From the NCBI GenBank assembly GCA_047973225.1, contig JBKEBQ010000006.1, positions 1-47,154 of the forward strand: a DNA stretch of 47,154 nucleotides, given 5' to 3'. Every line of letters begins with the position of its first letter. Position 1 is the first letter of the stretch. This document shows positions 24,316-32,274 of the stretch, piece by piece. The DNA is from JBKEBQ01 sp047973225 (GTDB taxonomy: Bacteria > Bacillota_I > Bacilli_A > Erysipelotrichales > Erysipelotrichaceae). A program made the position numbers and the translations under genes. The notes below the pieces were generated by a model. That model saw only the letters and a list, made by a program, of their open reading frames with translations. It ran no database searches and was not told the DNA's origin.

Positions 24316-24942
24316 TTATGTATTCCAATCTTTTTGAAAGGTTTGTTTTCCTTGTTCTGTTAAAGGGTGTTGAAGCGATTTATAATAAAGTGAGTACGAA
24401 ATGGCAGCATAATCAACTGGAATATCGGATAGGGCATTTAGTTGATGCAGGTTTTTAATTGAAGCTGCTACAAGACTAATATTAAATTTCGTACAAATAC
24501 GTTGTGCTTGTGCTATTTTTTTTAAACCATCATCTCCATACTCATCATTTCTTCCGACAAAGAAGAAGACATAGTCAACATGTGCGTTGCATGCCGCGAT
24601 TACCTGAGAAATAGAAAAAATTAGGGTCATTGCGGTTTTTATACCTTCATTATGCAAATGGTTGGCGAGCCTTAATCCTTCTTTGGAAAAATTGATTTTT
24701 ATGACAGCGTGGGGACAAATACTTAAAATTGTTTTTGTTTCTTGTAACATTTTTGCATATGTTGCACCCATCACTTCAGCGCTTAAAAACGATAGTTCAT
24801 GATTTTTATAGAATGTTAGGAAATCTATCATCGTAGTATGATTATTTTTATACATCGTAGGATTGGCAGTTATGGCATTAATGCCAAACTTTAAAACTTC
24901 ATTTACTTCTTTTTTGTTTGCGTGGTCAATAAAATATTGCAT
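24316..24942 (-). CDS. Transaldolase / fructose-6-phosphate-aldolase-like protein
   Basis: This 208-residue protein has the short transaldolase (FSA/TalC) size and motifs: INAITANPTM near residue 21, the Schiff-base Lys82 in VIKINFSKEG, EGIKTAMTLIFS and FFVGRNDEYGDDG. It would act on fructose 6-phosphate or a related ketose, splitting or transferring dihydroxyacetone. Details such as INFS in place of the usual IP(M/V)T suggest altered specificity. The ATG at 24942 is preferred over the TTG at 24948, as AGGAGG stands 8 nt upstream. It diverges from the alcohol dehydrogenase operon. Confidence 0.82.
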   Translation of the reverse strand: MQYFIDHANKKEVNEVLKFGINAITANPTMYKNNHTTMIDFLTFYKNHELSFLSAEVMGATYAKMLQETKTILSICPHAVIKINFSKEGLRLANHLHNEGIKTAMTLIFSISQVIAACNAHVDYVFFFVGRNDEYGDDGLKKIAQAQRICTKFNISLVAASIKNLHQLNALSDIPVDYAAISYSLYYKSLQHPLTEQGKQTFQKDWNT

Positions 24943-25141
24943 ATTCAAAACCTCCTATATTTATTATAATATAGAAAACTATTTTTGTATGGGATGAAAT
25001 GTTTTTTATATTGCCATAATGTTTTGTCAATTTTTTACATATGTTGAATATTTGCCATATTAATACGCTCCTGTTTGTTATCGACAAATCTAGTTGTTTT
25101 TGTATAAAAAGTCTATACTTATACTTATTAGGAGGAAAGTT

Positions 25142-26260
25142 ATGTTTAATTATTATCAACCTACAAGACTTTATTTTGGTGAAAACCGATTGGATGAAAT
25201 AGGCAGTGTTTGCGAACAATATGGGAATAAAGTACTTTTGGTTACGAGCAATGATGATGTTTTACAAAATTTACATATGCGGGTAATTTTATTACTTGAA
25301 ACGAAAGGTATGAATGTTATCCATTTTGATCAAGTAAAGCCCAATCCGAGTGTAGATATTGTTGAGGCAGGATGCAAGTTAATTCATAAAAATCCAGTGG
25401 ATATGGTCGTCGCATTGGGTGGTGGGAGTTGCATGGATACAGCCAAAGCAATTGCTTTTAACAATGGGGTAAGTAAAATTGATTGGGCATATATTTTTGC
25501 TACATATTGTTCTCCATTTGAAATCTACGCCCCTTATACAGAAAAGGAGTTGCCAATCATTACGATTCCTACGACTTCTGGAACAGGATCACAAGTTACG
25601 CAAGCATCAGTGCTTAGTCAAGGAGATGATAAAATTACGTTTTTTCATCCTTTATTATTTTCCAAAGTCTGTATTTTAGATCCTGTTTTGACTAAAACAT
25701 TACCAGCACATATTAGTGCCGCAACGGGATTTGATGCATTTACCCATGCCTTTGAAAGTTACATAAATCCTAAGGCTTCCATTTATAGTAAAATGGATTC
25801 CATCCAAGCGATATGCTTAATTAAAGAGAATTTGCAGAAGGCGATAAAGGAACCTGAGAATTTGACATATCGTGCAAATATGATGTTAGCAGATACACTT
25901 GCTGGAAGAGCATTGGCAAATGGAGGTGCAGCGGCTCCTCATCCGTTATCAGAAATTATTGGTGGTATTTTACATATTCCGCATGGAGAAGCTCTTGCTA
26001 TTGTTTTTGCATCGTTTATTGAAGTCTTTTATGAACAATATGAAGAAGCGTTTGCGACAATAGCCTCTATCTTAGGATCCAAAAATTTAAAAAAGGAAAT
26101 AGAGCGTTTCTTAACAGATATAAACATGAACAAAAAATTAAGTGACTATGATATAAGTGAAGATCAGTTTAATAAAATCATCAATTCTCCTGTGCTAGAC
26201 TTTTTACCGTTTGGTAGTAAAGCACAATTACAAGAAATTATTAGGAAGTCCTATTCATGA
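25142..26260 (+). CDS. Iron-containing alcohol dehydrogenase
   Basis: This 372-residue protein belongs to the Fe-ADH family (group III). It has the NAD(P)-binding GGGSCMDTAKAIA, ITIPTTSGTGSQ and the metal-binding histidines in DAFTHAFESYI and in the HPLSEIIGGILHIPHGEA region. The closest style is butanol or 1,2-propanediol-type dehydrogenase; substrate not assigned. The ATG at 25142 follows AGGAGGAAAG. A candidate promoter (TCGACA, then TATAAA 16 bp on) lies at 25082-25109. The stop overlaps the next gene by 4 bp. Confidence 0.92.
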   Translation: MFNYYQPTRLYFGENRLDEIGSVCEQYGNKVLLVTSNDDVLQNLHMRVILLLETKGMNVIHFDQVKPNPSVDIVEAGCKLIHKNPVDMVVALGGGSCMDTAKAIAFNNGVSKIDWAYIFATYCSPFEIYAPYTEKELPIITIPTTSGTGSQVTQASVLSQGDDKITFFHPLLFSKVCILDPVLTKTLPAHISAATGFDAFTHAFESYINPKASIYSKMDSIQAICLIKENLQKAIKEPENLTYRANMMLADTLAGRALANGGAAAPHPLSEIIGGILHIPHGEALAIVFASFIEVFYEQYEEAFATIASILGSKNLKKEIERFLTDINMNKKLSDYDISEDQFNKIINSPVLDFLPFGSKAQLQEIIRKSYS

Positions 26261-27078
26261 TAAAATTGGTGTGTCTTGATCTAGATGGGACACTCTTAGA
26301 TACCAAAGGAAATGTATCGAACGACGATATTTTTGAATTAAAACGGATTCTGGAACAAGGCATTTTAGTATATTTGGTTACAGGAAGACCATATTGTTTT
26401 GCGAAAAGTCTAGCTGAGTTTATTGATGAGCGGATAAAGGTAATTGCGTTTAATGGGGCTAGTATAGAAATTGGAAAAGAGCATAGCAATACGATGATTC
26501 CATCAGCATCTTTACAAGCAGTAATGCAAATTTTGAGAAAGAATCAATCGCATGCTTTTTTTAAAGGCATTCATAATTTTTATACTGCTGAAAGATACGA
26601 CGAGCGGTTTTTATATAGCCACTTAAATGATAAATTTCCTAAGACGCTACAAGTGAGAACATATTGCGATTTGTATTGGGATGAATTGATAATAAAAACA
26701 AAAGAAGTTAATAAAATTTTAGTATATTGTGATAATGAGCAACAAATGCTTTCTATAAAAATGAAAGTGAAGAAAGTACATGGAATTGCGTTAACGAGCT
26801 ATAATAAAATCAGTTTTGATATCCATGCATACGGCATATCAAAAGGTGCGGCAGTCTTAAAGGTTGCCAACCGATATGATATGAAGCAGACCGAAATACT
26901 TTGTATTGGAGATGGAGCAAACGATATTTCAATGTTTGAAGCTTGTGGAACGCGTATCGCCATGGGTAATGCCGTAGAGGAATTAATGCTTATGAGTACA
27001 GATGTAACGCAAACCAATGAAAATCATGGTGTCGCATATGCATTAAAGAAGCACATAAAGAAAAGCCAAGTTCTATAA
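26257..27078 (+). CDS. Cof-type HAD-superfamily phosphatase
   Basis: This 273-residue HAD hydrolase begins with CLDLDGTLLDTKG (nucleophile Asp). It has the motif II region VTGRP and motifs III/IV at ISKGAAVLKVA and GDGANDISMFEACG. A C2B-type cap lies between about 85 and 190, as in Cof/YidA phosphatases of sugar phosphates. It is translationally coupled to the alcohol dehydrogenase (ATGA). The substrate is not evident. The stop codon sits inside a bidirectional terminator. Confidence 0.9.
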   Translation: MIKLVCLDLDGTLLDTKGNVSNDDIFELKRILEQGILVYLVTGRPYCFAKSLAEFIDERIKVIAFNGASIEIGKEHSNTMIPSASLQAVMQILRKNQSHAFFKGIHNFYTAERYDERFLYSHLNDKFPKTLQVRTYCDLYWDELIIKTKEVNKILVYCDNEQQMLSIKMKVKKVHGIALTSYNKISFDIHAYGISKGAAVLKVANRYDMKQTEILCIGDGANDISMFEACGTRIAMGNAVEELMLMSTDVTQTNENHGVAYALKKHIKKSQVL

Positions 27079-27099
27079 GTCAGAATTTGGCTTTTCTTT
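27057..27099. terminator. Bidirectional terminator containing two gene ends
   Basis: AAAGAAAAGCCAA (27057-27069) pairs perfectly with TTGGCTTTTCTTT (27087-27099). The phosphatase stop (27076-27078) lies in the loop and the stop of the YitT-type gene (27098-27100, minus strand) at the edge. Each arm gives a T-rich 3' side, so it works for both convergent genes. Confidence 0.88.
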
Positions 27100-27724
27100 A
27101 TGAACGCGTTGCTACCCATTGTTTTTCACTAAAGGCTTTAATTGTGTTGATAATCACCACAAGCGATAAAAAGCTAAAGATAGAAATCAAAATATTTTGC
27201 GAAATAATGCCAGAAGCAATCACGATACTTCCATCTAAAATAAGTAAAACGTTTGATATTTTTAAGCGTTTCGCAAAGTACTGAATTAAAAGAGCAATCA
27301 CATCGGTTCCCCCTGTAGCACAGCCTCGATTTAAAGCGATTCCAATTGCGCTACCAACCAAAAGACCACCAGCGCTTCCTGCGAGCGTGAGTGCCAATAT
27401 TTCATTTGTTTGCATGAGTAGGTTGATGATATCAAAGGAAGGAATAAAATAAATACAAATGGGCGTGGCAATGCTGATGTACAAAGTTTTGATGCCAAAT
27501 CCTTTTCCAAGTAGAATAGTTGATAAAATTAACAATGGACCTGAAATTGCTAGTGTCATATAAGAAATAGGAATTTTTAAAATAGTAGAAAAAATGATGG
27601 CTAAACCAGTGATGCCGCCAGGTGCTAGTCCGGTATGGATGAAAAACATATTTACAGCAATTGCTGTAAGAATAGATGCAAAGCTAATCCAAACATAATC
27701 CAAAAATATTGTTTTTGTATTCAT
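27098..27724 (-). CDS. YitT-family membrane protein
   Basis: This 208-residue protein has five or six membrane segments and the YitT (DUF161) repeats: HTGLAPGGITGLAI near the start and SAGGLLVGSAIGIALNRGCATGGTDVIALL in two parts of the middle. The C-terminal DUF2179 domain present in many YitT proteins is absent, so this is a short version. Function is unknown; the two-fold pattern suggests a transporter. It lies downstream of the epimerase gene but separated by a terminator. The start is immediately downstream of that terminator and the ribosome site is weak. Confidence 0.8.
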   Translation of the reverse strand: MNTKTIFLDYVWISFASILTAIAVNMFFIHTGLAPGGITGLAIIFSTILKIPISYMTLAISGPLLILSTILLGKGFGIKTLYISIATPICIYFIPSFDIINLLMQTNEILALTLAGSAGGLLVGSAIGIALNRGCATGGTDVIALLIQYFAKRLKISNVLLILDGSIVIASGIISQNILISIFSFLSLVVIINTIKAFSEKQWVATRS

Positions 27725-27734
27725 AATGCTTTTT

Positions 27735-27758
27735 AAAAAACTCTCAATCGAGAGTTTT
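27735..27758 (-). terminator. Terminator after the epimerase gene
   Basis: A perfect 10-bp stem (AAAAACTCTC 27735-27744, GAGAGTTTTT 27749-27758) with a 4-nt loop. On the minus strand the stem is followed by a further T run. It begins at the epimerase stop codon and separates it from the YitT-type gene. Confidence 0.85.
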
Positions 27759-28474
27759 TATTCTAACCCAAACTTTTCTACGGCTGTATCAATTGCTTTT
27801 CTACATTTATTGTAACCGGCAGTGATCCCATCTGGATCCTTAAAGATTGCACTTGATAATACAATGACATCAGGATTGCATTCAATTAACGGTTCTAAGT
27901 TATCGTGACGAAGTCCTCCATCAATGGACAATTCACATGAAGGGTTTTTCTCATTAATTAATTTACGAGCGCGTTTTACTAAGTCGATTGCACTTTTTCG
28001 CCAACCCCAGTTATCTTTACCATCGGTTTCATCTACTCCGTGGGTAACGATATGTAGGCGATCGATATCATAAATTGATTCTTCCACAAAAGACAATGGC
28101 GTATAGCATCCTAGGGTTAATCCAAATTTGATTTTTCGCTCACGACACCAATTGATGATATAAGCAAGTTGTGCTCCAATAAAGTGTTCTGCGGGTAAAA
28201 TTAACATATTTGCACCAGCTTCTTTGATTTGTTCGATGAACATTTCATCCATACTTATCGTATAAATGTGGCATTCAATTGGTTTTGTTGTTTCAGGTCG
28301 GATACCTGCAATAATTTGATGGCCTCCCATCAACTTCATATTTTGTAAATCATGCATGTCTGCTGCATCCGAATGGATATAATCGGCACCAGCATCGCTT
28401 ACTTCTTTTACTAAATCGGCAATTCTACCGTAATTTACATGGGCTAACCCAGCAGCAATTTTAATGTGTTTCAT
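27758..28474 (-). CDS. Ribulose-phosphate-3-epimerase-like protein
   Basis: This 238-residue TIM-barrel protein resembles ribulose- or allulose-phosphate 3-epimerases. Metal-binding residues are visible in ADYIHSDAADMH (His, Asp), IECHIYT (His) and LSIDGGLRHDN (Asp). The pattern NWGWRKSAIDLVKR replaces the PGFGGQ loop of standard Rpe, so it belongs to a divergent subgroup and the sugar phosphate is unknown. The ATG at 28474 has AAAAGGAGA upstream; a longer frame to 28528 lacks support. It lies in its own unit, divergent from the EIIA gene. Confidence 0.78.
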   Translation of the reverse strand: MKHIKIAAGLAHVNYGRIADLVKEVSDAGADYIHSDAADMHDLQNMKLMGGHQIIAGIRPETTKPIECHIYTISMDEMFIEQIKEAGANMLILPAEHFIGAQLAYIINWCRERKIKFGLTLGCYTPLSFVEESIYDIDRLHIVTHGVDETDGKDNWGWRKSAIDLVKRARKLINEKNPSCELSIDGGLRHDNLEPLIECNPDVIVLSSAIFKDPDGITAGYNKCRKAIDTAVEKFGLE

Positions 28475-28550
28475 GTTATTTCTCCTTTTCAACAGTTTAA
28501 TTTTACGACAGATATTCGCTTTTATCAATTGCTATTATGGATAGATAACA

Positions 28551-28609
28551 ACCACATTGTTGAGGTAATTATTCAACATTTCAATTATAAATTACCTTTT
28601 CTATGTGGT
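28551..28609. promoter_or_regulatory. Nested inverted repeats between divergent genes
   Basis: ACCACA (28551-28556) pairs with TGTGGT (28604-28609), and inside it AGGTAATT (28563-28570) pairs with AATTACCT (28590-28597). The two are symmetrical with 6-nt mismatched spacers. An additional GTTGA/TCAAC pair overlaps. It lies between the epimerase and EIIA starts and could be an operator pair or an RNA leader structure. Confidence 0.45.
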
Positions 28610-28690
28610 AACAATCGAGAACGCAAGAAGGTAGTTTTTTTTTGAAAGTTGACATATACTTAATGTAAATCCGAATGAGAGGGTAAATTT

Positions 28691-29167
28691 ATGTTGAATA
28701 TATTTAAGAAAAAAGTAGTGCATGTATATGCGCCGGTTAGCGGAAAAGCCATTGATATATGCGATGTCAAAGATGAGGTGTTTTCAAAAAAAATGATGGG
28801 CGATGGCATCGCGATTGAAACGGTGGGGGATGTTGTTTGCGCTCCGATTGATGCAAAGATCACCATGTTATTTCCCAGCATGCATGCCATTGGTTTAGTA
28901 GATGCGAATGGATTTGAAATGTTGATTCACATTGGTATTGATACAGTGAAAGAAGAGGGTGATGGATTTGTAGGGTTAGTACAGGTGGACGACAAGGTGA
29001 AACAGGGTGATCGACTGATCCAATTTGATTTAAAAAGGCTACAAGAAAAAGGATATGATATGACCAGCATTGTTGTTTTTACAAATTGCAATACGTATTC
29101 ATCAATTACAAAGAACACTGGAAAAGTAGTAGAAATAGATGATGTGGTTGCAACTTATACAAAATAA
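28691..29167 (+). CDS. PTS EIIA component, glucose (Crr-like) type
   Basis: This 158-residue protein has the glucose-type EIIA fold. It contains the two active-site histidines, His65 in SMHAIGL and His80 in MLIHIGIDTV, the latter being the phosphorylated one, and the APVSGKAIDI start strand. It should pass phosphate from HPr to an EIIB of the glucose family; the EIICB at 32275 lacks its own EIIA and is the natural partner. The PRD regulator between the two converges with it. The ribosome site is GAGAGGG. Confidence 0.92.
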   Translation: MLNIFKKKVVHVYAPVSGKAIDICDVKDEVFSKKMMGDGIAIETVGDVVCAPIDAKITMLFPSMHAIGLVDANGFEMLIHIGIDTVKEEGDGFVGLVQVDDKVKQGDRLIQFDLKRLQEKGYDMTSIVVFTNCNTYSSITKNTGKVVEIDDVVATYTK

Positions 29168-29179
29168 GCATCATGGACA

Positions 29180-30712
29180 TTACATTTTGTTTGTTTGTGA
29201 TTGTGGGTTGTTTTTCAATTTATAGTATTCACTCACAATATCTTTTAGACGATTAAGATCATGTTGTTCTAAGATGGAGCTAATATGCAAGACGAGTAGT
29301 GATGATTGTAAATGTAGATCTACAGTTGTAATAATGAGATCAATATCCTTGAGCGAATTTTCATAAATAGAGATAAAAGATTCTTGCTCAACAATTTTGA
29401 TTTCAGGAATATGTTTCATGATTTTCTGGGTAAGCAGATTGCTAGCTCCAATACCGCTGTGACAGACAAGTATGGCTTTTAAAGGTTTTTTAAAACGATC
29501 TAAAGCAGCTGCTAAATGAAGCGCAAGAAAACCAATTTCATCAGTTTTTAGTTGAATGTTATATTGTTCATTTATATAAGTTGAACTTTTTTGGACAATC
29601 CCAAAGGTGTTCTTATACGTTTTTTGGATATCTGAAATCAAAGAATTTTTAATTTGGATATTATGACGAAATCTGGTGATGGCAGGGCAAAGATGTGCAT
29701 ATAGAGATAAGAATAGTTCGTTATCTTTGTGTAAGGGCATTTGCAGTTGTTGGCTCCATGACTTGATGAGTTTAAAAGCTACCTCTTTAGCTTCATCTTT
29801 GTCTTGGTTACTCGGTTGTGTATTCGTTTGTAAGGAAATAAAATATACTTGCAAATAACGAACTTCCATTTCGAAATATGGAAAAGTGTAGAAATGACAA
29901 AGAGCTTGCATAATCGTTTGTGTTTCGAAGTAGAAAGCTTGTTGTTTAAGTTCTTCTAAAAATACGGTTGATAAAGAAACGAATTGTTGTTTGCTAATGC
30001 GAAGATAAGATATGTATATGTGTAGTAAGGCCAAAACTAAGGCATCGAAGTTTAATGTATGAAAAAAAGGATTACTTAGGCTACGCATTAGATCGATAAA
30101 TTCTTTTATTTCATCATCGTTAATATCCAATCCAGCAAATACAATTGAGCCGTCGCAAGCATAATTTTCGTTATTGATGATAGATACAAAGGTGTTATAA
30201 CCGTTATCATGTAGCATCATTTCATACAAGACATTTCGAATATTTCGTTCCTTTCCACTAATGTGAATACCATTGTTGTTTTTTCTGGCTAAAGAAATTT
30301 TTTCCTTTTTAAACATTTTAGAAACTTCGATGATATCTTTGTGGATGGTAGCCCGACTTACATAGAGTTCGCTCGCTAGTTCATAGATGCGCAAGACATT
30401 TTCACAAGTCAAAAGGCGCATCGCAATATAAATTTTGCGCGCTTCTGGAGAATAGTCGATCAATTGTTTGTTTTTTTGTTTAATGGTGTTCCACACTTTG
30501 AGTTTGTTGTTTTTTTCACCATCAATTTTAATTCCAACACCCGTTTTTTTTACAAGTGAAAGTTCATTTTCACATAGCCATGTTTCCACAATGCGAAGAT
30601 CATTACGTATTGTTTTATTAGAAACCAAAAGTTTCTTTGCAATTATATCAACGGTGACGTAATCATCACTTTGTAGTAAGAAGTGAGAAATTTCTAGGAT
30701 TCGTTTATTCAT
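29180..30712 (-). CDS. PRD-containing PTS-regulated transcriptional activator (BglG/MtlR-type)
   Basis: This 510-residue regulator has an N-terminal HTH (about 1-60, around YVTVDIIAKKLLVSNKTIRND), a second Mga-like HTH (about 75-135), two PRDs (about 165-385) and a GatB-like EIIB domain (about 400-495, with the Cys in ILVCHSGIGASN). It lacks the C-terminal EIIA domain of full MtlR/LicR proteins. DNA binding would be set by phosphorylation of the PRDs and EIIB. It sits between the glucose-type EIIA gene and the dipeptidase/EIICB genes, which it probably controls. Its start follows a short gap to the divergent dipeptidase gene. Confidence 0.9.
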   Translation of the reverse strand: MNKRILEISHFLLQSDDYVTVDIIAKKLLVSNKTIRNDLRIVETWLCENELSLVKKTGVGIKIDGEKNNKLKVWNTIKQKNKQLIDYSPEARKIYIAMRLLTCENVLRIYELASELYVSRATIHKDIIEVSKMFKKEKISLARKNNNGIHISGKERNIRNVLYEMMLHDNGYNTFVSIINNENYACDGSIVFAGLDINDDEIKEFIDLMRSLSNPFFHTLNFDALVLALLHIYISYLRISKQQFVSLSTVFLEELKQQAFYFETQTIMQALCHFYTFPYFEMEVRYLQVYFISLQTNTQPSNQDKDEAKEVAFKLIKSWSQQLQMPLHKDNELFLSLYAHLCPAITRFRHNIQIKNSLISDIQKTYKNTFGIVQKSSTYINEQYNIQLKTDEIGFLALHLAAALDRFKKPLKAILVCHSGIGASNLLTQKIMKHIPEIKIVEQESFISIYENSLKDIDLIITTVDLHLQSSLLVLHISSILEQHDLNRLKDIVSEYYKLKNNPQSQTNKM

Positions 30713-30795
30713 CTACTAACATACCTCTTTGCTCACTATAAAAGTATAGGAGGTATTTGTCAAGTAGGATAAAATTTGGGAAAAGAGGTAATAAA

Positions 30796-32166
30796 ATGAA
30801 ACCATTTAAAGATCATATCAAAGCATATGAAGAAGAATTTATAACTGATTTAAAGCGATTGGTTGCTTGTCCTTCAGTTCGTGATGAGAATAGTATACAA
30901 AAAGGAGCACCATTTGGAAAACCAATACAAAAGAGTTTTGTTGCGTTTAAAGACATTGCTCAAAGATGCGGTTTGCATATATCTGAATTTGATGGTTATG
31001 CAGTGCATGCTAGTAATTGTGAGAGCGAAGATTATATTGGCGTATTGGGTCATTTGGATGTTGTGGATGTTCAAAAAGACTTGTGGAACACACATCCTTT
31101 TACACTGTGCGAAAAAAGTGGTGTACTTTATGGACGCGGTGTTAGTGATGATAAAGGACCACTGCTAGCATCATTATATGCTTTGCGAATTCTAAATGAT
31201 TTAAAGCTTTTGAAAATACCGATTCGTATCATTGCCGGAGGTGCAGAGGAAACGACTTGGGAATGCATGGAATATTATTTTAAACACAATAGGCAACCAC
31301 TTTGGGCCTTTTCTCCTGATGGGAATTTCCCTATTGTAAATGGTGAAAAAGGTATTGCGCAATTTGCGTTAGAATTCAAAGGATCCAAAACAAAGGAACT
31401 TAAAATTTCATGTAAAGAAAAGATAAATTATGATTGCTATGATGCAGAGATAACATTGGTATCGAAAGATTATATACAGGTTAAAACGATTGCTAAAAAT
31501 GCACAGAGTATTCGATATTTGGGAGACAGAATACAAATTCATTATGAAGGAAAAAAAGTACTATCACGAAATCCACACAAAGGAAATAACGCATTGTTTC
31601 AATTCGTTGAAGATTTTAAAGAGTATCCATTTCGTGAAAAGGCAACGATTCATTTAATAAATTTTTTCAAAGAGATATTGCTTTATGATGTATATGGTAA
31701 ACAGTTGGACATTTATACAAAGGATGAACAGATGGGGGAAACAACAGTAAGTGTCATGGCTGTTGCATGGAATGAAGATGAGCACATACTGTTGTTGGAT
31801 GTACGCTATGTTAGAGGGATATCTTTGAACAACATTAAGAAACAGCTTATGACACTTGGGCAAGTATACGGGTTTGGTGTGAACATTGTAAAACATAAGG
31901 AATTGTTGTATGTAAGCGAAGATAGCAAACTTATCAAATGTTTACAATCTGCATATAAAAAAGTCATGCACGAAGATCCCGCATTATTGACAAAAGGTGG
32001 TGCTTCTTATGCTCGCGTATTGAAGCGAGGGGTTGTTTTTGGCGCTACGTTTGGGGAGTACCAGACCAATGTGCATATGGAGAATGAAAATATTCCTAGA
32101 GCAGATTTGATAAGGGCGATGGAGATTTATTGTGAAGCACTTTATCATTTAAGTAATGAAATATAA
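30796..32166 (+). CDS. pepV: M20 dipeptidase (PepV/Sapep-like)
   Basis: This 456-residue protein has PepV-type zinc motifs: LGHLDVVDV (His, Asp), GRGVSDDKGP (Asp bridging), GGAEETTWECMEYY (catalytic and ligand Glu), FSPDGNFPIVNGEKG and a final NVHMENENIPRAD (His). Family enzymes release N-terminal residues from dipeptides or short peptides, often with a D-side preference in some Sapep relatives. Length is normal. The ATG at 30796 is used because AAAGAGGT lies upstream; the TTG at 30757 is too close to the nearest AGGAGG. It lies upstream of the EIICB gene, an unusual pairing. Confidence 0.88.
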   Translation: MKPFKDHIKAYEEEFITDLKRLVACPSVRDENSIQKGAPFGKPIQKSFVAFKDIAQRCGLHISEFDGYAVHASNCESEDYIGVLGHLDVVDVQKDLWNTHPFTLCEKSGVLYGRGVSDDKGPLLASLYALRILNDLKLLKIPIRIIAGGAEETTWECMEYYFKHNRQPLWAFSPDGNFPIVNGEKGIAQFALEFKGSKTKELKISCKEKINYDCYDAEITLVSKDYIQVKTIAKNAQSIRYLGDRIQIHYEGKKVLSRNPHKGNNALFQFVEDFKEYPFREKATIHLINFFKEILLYDVYGKQLDIYTKDEQMGETTVSVMAVAWNEDEHILLLDVRYVRGISLNNIKKQLMTLGQVYGFGVNIVKHKELLYVSEDSKLIKCLQSAYKKVMHEDPALLTKGGASYARVLKRGVVFGATFGEYQTNVHMENENIPRADLIRAMEIYCEALYHLSNEI

Positions 32167-32178
32167 CAAAGATAAAAA

Positions 32179-32244
32179 TTACCATAATATTACGGAATAT
32201 TTATGATAGATTGGTTCATGGTTTGTGAAAAACGCTTATGGTAA
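32179..32244 (+). promoter_or_regulatory. Inverted TTACCATAA repeats upstream of the EIICB gene
   Basis: TTACCATAA (32179-32187) and TTATGGTAA (32236-32244) are perfect inverted copies 48 bp apart in the leader of the PTS gene at 32275. They could be a looped operator pair. A -10-like TGGTAAAAT overlaps the second copy. Confidence 0.4.
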
Positions 32245-32274
32245 AATTGGTTTGTTAATAAGGAGGAGTTAGAA

